Part shown: piece by piece, positions 7,433-14,300 of the stretch | Position numbering within the stretch: the stretch's first letter is position 1 | How the letters are laid out: each line of letters opens with the position of its first letter | DNA from: CAYLZW01 sp964388085 | GTDB taxonomy: Bacteria; Myxococcota; UBA727; CAYLZW01 | NCBI GenBank assembly: GCA_964388085.1 | Contig: CAYLZW010000135.1 | Location: forward strand, 1-14,769 | Direction of reading: 5' to 3' | Length of the DNA stretch: 14,769 bases | Notes under the pieces: generated by a model | The model's input: the letters and a program-made list of their open reading frames with translations, nothing else | The model's database searches: none | Told to the model about the DNA's origin: nothing | Translations under genes and position numbers: made by a program

Positions 7433-9328
7433 ATGGCGATTCGCTCGAACGGCCCCCCGCTCCCTGGAACGCGTCCCGCTGGGACGGCCGTGCAGGGCCC
7501 CGCTACGAAGTCGGCGAAGCGCAGCGCCGACGCGCCGCGTGGGGGGCCCGCGGCCGGCACGGGCAAGGGAGACGGGCTCGCCGATCGCCTTCGCTTGCAG
7601 CGACGCCGCGCGTTCACCAAGGACGCCGTGGAGCGCTCCGACCGCGACCGCCAGCGCACGACGACGGGCACCTTCCAGGCGGTCTCGGACAAGCCGCAGA
7701 GCCTGGACGCCGCGGCCGCGAAGGCGCGTGCACCTTCCGGAGAGCTTCGCCGCGCGGCGCACGACGACGGCAAGGTGGGTCGCGCGCCGGAGGGCGACAG
7801 CGGCGCGGCGCGCACGCCCCAGCAGGCGAGCCAGGCGACTTCGACAGCGAAGCGAGCCTCGAGCCCGTCCGAGGCGAAGGTCGCCGCGGAGCCGAGCGTG
7901 AAGTCCGGCGCGAAGCCCGCGGCGCCGGCCGAAGCGAAGCCGAGCACGACGTCGGAGCGGACGCCCGGCGCCAAGCCGAGCGTGAAGCCGGACGGAGCGC
8001 CCGGCGCAAAGCCGGCCCGCTCGGACGCCAAGCCGAACGCGAAGGCGGAAGGCAACGCCGCTCCAGGCGCGAAGGCGCAGACGAAGGCGGCGGCGAAGAC
8101 CGACGCGAAGCCGGCGGCGGACACCGAGCCGAAAGCCGCGGCGAAGATCGACACGAAGGCGGAGACGAAGGCGGACGCGCGGCCAGGCACGACGGTGGAC
8201 GCCAAGCCGGCGGGCACGGCGGACGCGGCGGCGAAGAGCGACGGCCCGAAGGCGGCGAGCGACGGCGCCACGGCTCCGAAGGACGCGAAGGCGAGCGACG
8301 CGGCTCCGGAGAAGGGCGCCGCGACGGACAAGGCCCCCGCCGACGCGACCGCGGAGGCGTCCCCGGCGTTGGCGGGGATGCAAGCGGCGGCAGCGAAGGC
8401 TCCCGCCGCGGCCTTGCCGCAGAAGCAGGCGTCCGCGGCCCCGACGGCCGGCGAGGGGAAGGGCACGAGCGCGTCGGCGAAGGCGGAGGGCTCGAGCTCG
8501 GCATCGACCTCGTCGTCGGCGGGCGGAGGCGCCGGCGCCGCGAAGGGGGGCGCGCCCGCCGCGGCCGGCGGAGGTGGCGCGAAGCTCGAGGGTGCGAAGG
8601 GCAAGCGCGAGGTCGAGGGCGCGCTCGTCAGCGATCGACCCCGGGGCGCGAAGCCGGAGGGCGGCGCGGCCGGGGCGAGCGTCACCCCCCGGTCGACGAC
8701 GACCAGCACAGCGCCGAAGTCGACGCAGCACACGGCGTCGGCGCTGGTCGCTGCCACCGCGAGCGCGAAGCTGGCAGGGACCTCCACCGGAGCGCTGCAG
8801 CGCTCCGCCAACGCACCGAAGCCGCTCACCACCGACGCCCAGCTCGCGGCCGCCTGGCAGGACCTGCCGCGGGCCGACGTCGCCGACCTCGGCAAGGGCC
8901 TGGCCCCGGAGCTCGACGCCGATCTCGCCGCGGCGTCGGTCGCGCAGCGCGAGAGCGACATCGCGGACGCCCTCTCGGCGGACACCGAGGTCGCGCACGC
9001 CTCCCGCCGTGTGGCCGCCGAGGCGGAGACCTTCGCCGACCTGACGCAGCGCGTGCGCGAGGACGCCGAAGAGATCGACGGCGTGCTGCTCGACGACGAA
9101 GCGCGCGCGAACGCGGCCCAGCAGGGGCTGCCCTTCGCCAAGCGTGACGATCACAGCGGCATCGATCTCCCCGTGATCACCGCCGAGATGAAGCTCATGG
9201 CGAGCATCCTGTCGGCGCAGCGCATGGACGCCTCCGACATCACCGCGGGCCTCGAGGGCCTGAGCGAGTCGGACAGCGAAGGCGGCGGCGACGACGGGGG
9301 CGACGAGGGCGGCGGCGACGACGAGTAG
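7433..9328 (+). CDS. Ala/Lys/Pro-rich low-complexity protein with acidic tail (unknown function)
   Basis: A 631-residue protein of no recognised family. Start ATG 7433 has GGAG 5 bases upstream. Residues 1-90 are basic and polar (Arg/Lys/Gly/Pro, with DRLRLQRRRAF). Residues about 146-430 are low-complexity Ala/Lys/Pro/Asp/Thr with repeated AKP, AKA and DAKP units, like histone H1-type tails or long unstructured linkers. Residues about 462-605 look helical, with ordinary composition (AAAWQDLPRADVADLGKGL, then FADLTQRVREDAEEIDGVLLDDE) and a hydrophobic segment (LPVITAEMKLMASILSAQRM). The last 26 residues are an acidic Gly/Asp/Glu tail. There is no signal peptide, membrane helix or Cys, so it is cytoplasmic or exported by a signal-peptide-independent route. 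It follows the TPR gene by 34 bases, and a chaperone-client link is plausible but unproven. Alternatives are a nucleoid-associated or scaffold protein. Coding is supported by start, frame and domain structure despite long open frames on the other strand. Confidence 0.8.
   Translation: MAIRSNGPPLPGTRPAGTAVQGPATKSAKRSADAPRGGPAAGTGKGDGLADRLRLQRRRAFTKDAVERSDRDRQRTTTGTFQAVSDKPQSLDAAAAKARAPSGELRRAAHDDGKVGRAPEGDSGAARTPQQASQATSTAKRASSPSEAKVAAEPSVKSGAKPAAPAEAKPSTTSERTPGAKPSVKPDGAPGAKPARSDAKPNAKAEGNAAPGAKAQTKAAAKTDAKPAADTEPKAAAKIDTKAETKADARPGTTVDAKPAGTADAAAKSDGPKAASDGATAPKDAKASDAAPEKGAATDKAPADATAEASPALAGMQAAAAKAPAAALPQKQASAAPTAGEGKGTSASAKAEGSSSASTSSSAGGGAGAAKGGAPAAAGGGGAKLEGAKGKREVEGALVSDRPRGAKPEGGAAGASVTPRSTTTSTAPKSTQHTASALVAATASAKLAGTSTGALQRSANAPKPLTTDAQLAAAWQDLPRADVADLGKGLAPELDADLAAASVAQRESDIADALSADTEVAHASRRVAAEAETFADLTQRVREDAEEIDGVLLDDEARANAAQQGLPFAKRDDHSGIDLPVITAEMKLMASILSAQRMDASDITAGLEGLSESDSEGGGDDGGDEGGGDDE
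7865..8425 (+). repeat. Degenerate Ala-Lys-Pro/Asp coding repeat
   Basis: This stretch is built from many short, irregular GCGAAG- and AAGGCG-type units encoding AKP, AKA, DAK and KAD. Unit length is not fixed, unlike the 12- and 15-base tandem units elsewhere in the window. Third positions are mostly G or C as in neighbouring genes, so it looks like local expansion by slippage rather than imported DNA. Expect length variation between related strains. Confidence 0.65.
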
Positions 9329-9381
9329 CGCGCCCGCGCGCGCAGGTCCCATCGGACGTCGCGTGCTGCTACATCGTCGTC

Positions 9382-10026
9382 ATGCCGACGCCCGCGCAGC
9401 GCAAGGAAGCGCTCTACTACCTGAACCGGATCACCGGGCACTACCCCGACGCGAAGATCGAGCTCGACTACCGCGAGGCGGATGCGTGGCAGCTCCTCGT
9501 CGCCGTCGTGCTCTCGGCCCAGTGCACCGACAAGAAGGTGAACGAGGCGACGCCGGCGCTGTTTGAGGCCTATCCCGACGTGTACGCGTTCGCGCGCGCC
9601 TCGGCGGAAGACGTGGAGCCGTTCATCAAGACGCTCGGCCTGTTTCGCGGCAAGGCCAAGAACCTCGTCGCCTCCGCGCGGCGCCTCGTCCGCGACTACC
9701 GTGGCAAGGTGCCGAGCGAGCGCGCGCTGCTCGAGACGCTGCCGGGCGTCGGCAAGAAGTCCGCCGCGGTCATTGTCGCGAACGTGTTCGGTGAGCCCGC
9801 CATCGCCGTCGACACCCACGTCGGGCGCGTCAGCCGGCGCATGGGGCTGACGACGAGCTTGAACCCGGACAAGGTCGAGCTCGAGCTCACGGCGCTCCTC
9901 CCGCGCAAGCGGCTGCTCGAGGCGCACCACGCGTTCATCTGGCACGGGCGCCGGATCTGTCACGCTCGTCGACCCGAGTGCGAGGTCTGCCCCGTCCGCC
10001 GCAAGTGTCCGCGCGTGGGTGTCTGA
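9382..10026 (+). CDS. nth: Endonuclease III (DNA glycosylase/AP lyase)
   Basis: A 214-residue homologue of E. coli Nth (211 residues), the base-excision-repair enzyme that removes oxidised pyrimidines and cuts the abasic site by beta-elimination. Landmarks are all present: S45-A-Q-C-T-D50 in the N-terminal region, I82-K-T-L-G-L, the helix-hairpin-helix L120-P-G-V-G-K-K126 with catalytic Lys 126, and A142-V-D-T-H-V with catalytic Asp 144. The [4Fe-4S] cluster ligands C193, C200, C203 and C209 have the canonical C-x6-C-x2-C-x5-C spacing. ATG 9382 is the only suitable in-frame start; no Shine-Dalgarno sequence is visible in the 20 bases before it, so translation may be weak or leaderless. It lies 53 bases after the Ala/Lys-rich gene and 33 bases from the convergent pseudouridine synthase. 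It appears intact and functional. Confidence 0.97.
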   Translation: MPTPAQRKEALYYLNRITGHYPDAKIELDYREADAWQLLVAVVLSAQCTDKKVNEATPALFEAYPDVYAFARASAEDVEPFIKTLGLFRGKAKNLVASARRLVRDYRGKVPSERALLETLPGVGKKSAAVIVANVFGEPAIAVDTHVGRVSRRMGLTTSLNPDKVELELTALLPRKRLLEAHHAFIWHGRRICHARRPECEVCPVRRKCPRVGV

Positions 10027-10059
10027 AGGCCTGCGCGGAGTCTAAACCCACACGCAAGC

Positions 10060-11115
10060 TCAACGCGGCCAGGCAGCGACGTCGAGCGAGAGCGCGAGCG
10101 AGAGGTCGAGCGAGGGCAGGAGCGCCGCGATGTCCGCCGGGAGCGGCGCTCGAAAGCTGCGCGATTCACCCGCCACGACGACGCTGAGCGAGGACGCGTG
10201 CAGCGCCTGCCGCGTGTGCTCGAGGCGCTCATCGCTCGAGCTCACCTCGCCGCGGGTGAAGGCGTCGAACCACGCATCCCCCATGGCGTACAGCTTGTCT
10301 CCGACGATGGGGTGACCGGCGAGGGCGAGGTGTGCGCGGATCTGATGTTGCCGGCCGGTCTTCGGCCGACAGCGCACGAGCGTCCGCCGTGTCTCCTCGT
10401 CGTAGGCCAGCGGCTCGACCACGGTGCGGCTCGGCAGCCCGGCCTCGTCGTGCACCATGCGGATCTTCACGAGCCCGCGCTCGCCCTGCAGCGCCAGGGG
10501 GAAGTCGAGGACGCGCTCTCCCGCGAGCTCGCCGCGCACGACGGTGAGATACACCTTCGCCGCGCGCCCCTCGGCGAAGGCGGTCTTGATCTCGGACTCG
10601 GCCGCCCGCGTCTTGGCGCACAACAACACCCCGCTCGTCTCCCGGTCGAGGCGGTGACACGGGTTCGCGACGCGCTCGCCCTCCGCCGCGCGCGCGCGGA
10701 GCCAGGCGGTCAGCGTGCGGTTCAGGTAGCGGGCCGACGGGTGCACGACGAGATCGCTCGGCTTGTCGACGACGAGCAGCGCGCCGTCCTCGAACAGCAC
10801 ACCGGGCTCGGCCGCGTCGGACCAGGGCTCGTCGGGCGGCATGCGCCACAGCTCGACCAGCGCGCCTCGCGTCACGCGCGTCGACGGCTTCAGCGGGCCG
10901 TCGCTCAGCCGAAAGTCGCCCTGTCGAATGATGCGCTGCGCCTTGGAGCGGCTCAGACGACGCACCTTTCGCGTCAGGTAGACGTCCGCGCGCGCCCCGT
11001 CGGCGTCGTCCGGTACCCGCCAGCGCAGCACGACGGCGGCTGGATCCCCGAAGGCAGGGCCGCTGCCGTCGTCGTCCGGATCGTCGAGCTGCGTAGCTTC
11101 GTCGTGGGACTGCAT
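10060..11115 (-). CDS. RluA-family pseudouridine synthase with S4 domain
   Basis: A 351-residue RNA pseudouridine synthase of the RluC/RluD type, which isomerises uridines in 23S rRNA or tRNA. After an acidic, probably disordered N-terminus (1-30), an S4 RNA-binding domain covers about 41-90 (ADVYLTRKVRRLSRSKAQRI). The catalytic domain includes VVDKPSDLVVHPS (115-127), the active-site motif H154-R-L-D-R-E-T-S-G with nucleophile Asp 157, and the KTGRQHQIRAHL segment at 252-263. The target uridine cannot be told from sequence, so no symbol is given. The start chosen is ATG 11115; the frame is open 42 codons further up to a GTG at 11241, but that extension shows no family similarity. Only a weak AGGA about 12 bases upstream supports 11115. 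The 3' end carries a 12-base tandem repeat. It is convergent with nth and divergent from the large lipoprotein gene. Confidence 0.95.
   Translation of the reverse strand: MQSHDEATQLDDPDDDGSGPAFGDPAAVVLRWRVPDDADGARADVYLTRKVRRLSRSKAQRIIRQGDFRLSDGPLKPSTRVTRGALVELWRMPPDEPWSDAAEPGVLFEDGALLVVDKPSDLVVHPSARYLNRTLTAWLRARAAEGERVANPCHRLDRETSGVLLCAKTRAAESEIKTAFAEGRAAKVYLTVVRGELAGERVLDFPLALQGERGLVKIRMVHDEAGLPSRTVVEPLAYDEETRRTLVRCRPKTGRQHQIRAHLALAGHPIVGDKLYAMGDAWFDAFTRGEVSSSDERLEHTRQALHASSLSVVVAGESRSFRAPLPADIAALLPSLDLSLALSLDVAAWPR
10081..10116 (-). repeat. Three 12-base tandem units at the 3' end of the pseudouridine synthase gene
   Basis: GTCGAGCGAGAG, CGCGAGCGAGAG and GTCGAGCGAGGG follow one another on the + strand. 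On the minus strand they encode Leu/Ser/Leu/Asp-type tetrads (SLDLSLALSLD) ending 7 residues before the C-terminus. The unit is a multiple of three, so copy-number change would leave the frame intact. Confidence 0.75.
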
Positions 11116-11170
11116 GTGCGACAGAATCCTACCTTTAGACGCCCGGTTCGCGAGCGCGTGACGACGAGAC

Positions 11171-11187
11171 CTTTGCCCTTTGCAAAG
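11171..11187. repeat. CTTTGC repeat with a 10-base palindrome in the divergent intergenic region
   Basis: CTTTGCC is followed directly by the perfect palindrome CTTTGCAAAG (11178-11187). The site is in the 193-base gap between the divergently transcribed pseudouridine synthase and large lipoprotein genes, where operators would be expected. It stands out as AT-containing in a very GC-rich background. It could be a dimeric regulator site; no regulator gene is nearby and chance cannot be excluded. Confidence 0.3.
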
Positions 11188-11250
11188 CCGGGACAGGGCG
11201 GCAAGGTCCCGCGCGATCCGGCAATCTGAGACGTCCGTCACACGTCGAGG

Positions 11251-11287
11251 GCGCCGGCCGATAACGGTGAAGAGCCGGCGCGCCGGC
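11251..11287 (+). other. GC-rich inverted repeat before the large lipoprotein gene
   Basis: GCGCCGGC (11251-11258) pairs with GCCGGCGC (11274-11281) around a 15-base spacer, and the right arm is itself part of a 14-base perfect palindrome, GCCGGCGCGCCGGC (11274-11287). It ends 10 bases before the ribosome site of the ATG at 11309. If transcribed, it could form alternative hairpins in the leader. GATAAC at 11260-11265, in the spacer, resembles a -10 box, with a poor -35 match (GTCACA, 11237-11242) 17 bases upstream; this promoter is a guess. GC-rich palindromes arise easily at this base composition. Confidence 0.3.
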
Positions 11288-11297
11288 GGATGGTCTC

Positions 11298-11304
11298 GGA
11301 GGAG
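11298..11304 (+). promoter_or_regulatory. Ribosome binding site for the large lipoprotein gene
   Basis: GGAGGAG ends 4 bases before ATG 11309 (GGAGG to ATG is 6 bases). It fixes the start of a gene whose 3' end is outside the window, and the resulting N-terminus is a textbook lipoprotein signal peptide. Confidence 0.7.
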
Positions 11305-11308
11305 TCAG

Positions 11309-14300
11309 ATGTTCAGCTCGACCCGCTCCCCTCTCGCCCACGTGCTCGTCACGACGTCGCTGCTGGCGATTCTCACGCTGGCGGGCTGCACCGGATGCGA
11401 ACCGACCCTACCCGGGACCGACGGCGGCGTCGGGCAGGACGCGAATGACGTCGACGAGGACGGCGGGCGCCTCGACGACGCCGGCTCGAGCGACGCCGGC
11501 TTCGACGCAGGTCCCCAGGCTCCGACCGAGCCCATCCGCGATCCGAACCCGAACGATCCGAACAACGCCACGCTCGACAGCGACTGCGACGGCCTGACGG
11601 ACCTCGAGGAGTTCACACGGACCTACGCCGGCGGCCTCAAGACCGATCCGGCCGACTACGACAGCGACGACGACGGTATCGCGGACGGCGTGGAGGCCGG
11701 CCGCAGCAGCGCCATCGACGCCGAGTGCCCGCTCACCTGGCTGGACGCGGATCCGAGCACCACCACGAACCCGACCGTGACGGACAGCGACGGCGACTGC
11801 ATCGCGGACGGCGACGAGGACGCCAACAAGAACGGCCGCAAGGACCCGGGTGAGAGCGATCCCGCGCGCGGCGACAGCGACAACGACGGCATCCCGGACG
11901 GCGAGGAGGACGCCAACTGTAACGGCGCCATCGACAGCGGCGAGACCAGCGCCGGCCTCGCCGACAGCGACGGCGACGGGCTGAACGACGGCGTCGAGAT
12001 CGCCGGCGGCAGCGATCCGACGAACCCCGACAGCGACGGCGACGGCATCCCCGACGGCGTCGATCCCGATCCGCTGACGGCCACGCCCGACGCCGACGGC
12101 GACGGCGTCCCGGACGCCGTGGAGAGCGCGAACGGCAGCGATCCGAACGACCCCGACAGCGACGGCGACGGGCTGTGCGACGGTCCGAACACCGTCACCG
12201 GGCAGTGCGTCTTTGGTGAGGACAGGAACGGCAACGGCCTGCTCGATCCCGGCGAGACCGATCCGAAGGAGCCCGACAGCGACTGTGACGGCGTCAGCGA
12301 CGGCGACGAGGCGGCGGCGGGGACGAACCCGCGCGCGGCCGACAGCGACGGTGACCTCATCCCCGACGGCGTGGAGCTCGGCCGCGCCAGCGCGGTGGCG
12401 GGCAGCGCCTGCCCGACGCCGGCCTTCGACACCGACCCGACGACGACGACCGATCCGCTCTCGGTCGACAGCGACGGGGACGGCCTGAACGACGGCATCG
12501 AGGACCGAGACCGCGACGGGGCGCTCGACGCGCCGCCTGCCGACGCGACGCTGACCGCGCAGGAGACCGATCCGAACAACCCCGACAGCGACGACGACGG
12601 CATCTGTGACGGACCGGGCGACCTCGGCGGCGCGCCTTGCGTGTCGGGCGAGGACCGAAACCGCAACGGCCGCGTCGACGGCGGCGAGACGGATCCGAAC
12701 ACGGCCGATGTGGACACCGACGGCGACGGCATCAACGACAGCGTCGAGGCCGTGTACTGCGACGGCGCCATCTGCCTCGACCCGAACGATCCCGACACGG
12801 ACGGAGACGGCCTCGACGACGGCGACGAGCTCTTCGTGCAGGGCACCGATCCGCTCACGGCCGACAGCGACTGCGACGGCGTCAGCGACGGTGACGAGGT
12901 GAACACGCACAACACGAACCCGCGCGCCTACGACAGCGACGGCGACGGCATCTCCGACGGCGTCGAGCTCGGCAAGACGACCAACATCGGCGGCCCCGCC
13001 TGCGCCGGTATCTTCGTCGCGGACGCGGACCCGAGCGTCGGCACCAACACGGATCCGAACGACAACGACAGCGACGGCGACGGCGTGCTCGACGGCGCCG
13101 AGGACAGCAACCAGAACGGCGCCGTGGACGCCGGCGAGCTGGACCCGAACGATGCCACCGACGCCGCGCCCGGCACGCCCGTGTCGAACGCCTGCGCGAA
13201 CCCCATCCTGCCGAACCTGCACCAGCAGCAGCCGGCCGACGCCGTGCTCGCCACGCACCCCGACTTCCCGCTCGCGAACGCGGGCATCATCAAGGACAAC
13301 GGCACCGTGGTCGGCCTCACCACCGTCGACGCCAGCAACGGCATCGTCGGCTTCGTGGTGCGCACGACGCCCGAGGGCGCCTCCGCGCTCGCGCAGCTCA
13401 GCACCGCGGTCGGCCGCGTCGGCGGCGTCACCGTCCCCATCGAGCAGGCGTTCATGACCTGGGACGGCTTCGACGCCGCGCGCGGCACCTACAACTGCGG
13501 CGCCGGCTGCCAGAGCGGCAACCTCGTGGAGCGCACCCAGCGCATCGTGCGCCGCCTGCTGAACCGGGGCGCCACCGACGCGAACGTCGAGGTGCCCTTC
13601 ACCAACGCGCCCGCTTTCAACGGTGACGTGAAGGTCGGCGTCGAGGTGGTGCAGCGCTCCGCGAGCACGGCCGTCGTCGTCGGCGCCGTGACGTCGCTGG
13701 CGGCGTACGAGAACCCGCTCCTCGGCCGGGACTTCCGCCTCGAGGACATCTTCGGCGGCAGCGCGCTCGCGCAGGTGGGCGACACCATCGGCACCGAGTG
13801 CGATCGCTTCACCGGCCAGGTGAACCAGAAGGTGGACTTCATCTGGATCGTCGACGACTCAGGCTCCATGGGCGCGCAGCAGCAGGCGGTCGCGGACGCG
13901 GCCTCCGCCATGGCGGATCAGCTCGAGAACAGCACGCTCGACTGGCGCATCGGCGTCGTCACCACGCAGTACTGGAACCTCGTCGACGGTACCGGCAGCG
14001 GGCGGACCTACTGCGACTTCATGACGACGGGCGCGACCTTCGAGGACTGCATCGACGACCTCGTGGCGAACAACCGCGGTGACGAGCGTGGCTGGGAGTC
14101 GCTGCAGCAGATCTTCGCCGATCGCTGGCTCAATCCCGGCCCGACCGCGCCTGGTGCGACCCCGGTCGCGAGCCGCGTGCGCGCGGACGCGCGCGTCGCT
14201 GTGGTCGTGGTGGCGGACTCGGGCGATCAGAGCGTCAAGGCGGACGGCAGCGGCAATCGGGTCGCGCGCGACATCGCGGGTTGGTCGGCGTGGGCAGCCG

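Noticed and set aside
7865..8425. Possible CRISPR-like or satellite array
   Set aside because: Units are short, irregular and in frame with a protein; there are no constant repeats with unique spacers.
6100..9352. Two open frames of over 1000 codons each on the minus strand
   Set aside because: Both are antisense to the TPR and Ala/Lys-rich genes, overlap each other in different frames, and run through the antisense of the zinc-ribbon or TPR genes. Their Arg/Ala/Ser-rich content mirrors the repeats on the + strand.
10198..11229. 343-codon plus-strand frame across the pseudouridine synthase gene
   Set aside because: The minus strand encodes complete S4 and RluA catalytic motifs; the + frame is a shadow.
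11408..13258. 616-codon Val/Ala/Arg-rich open frame on the minus strand, apparently repetitive
   Set aside because: It is the antisense image of the Asp-rich calcium repeats; the real frame has a ribosome site, signal peptide and VWA domain.
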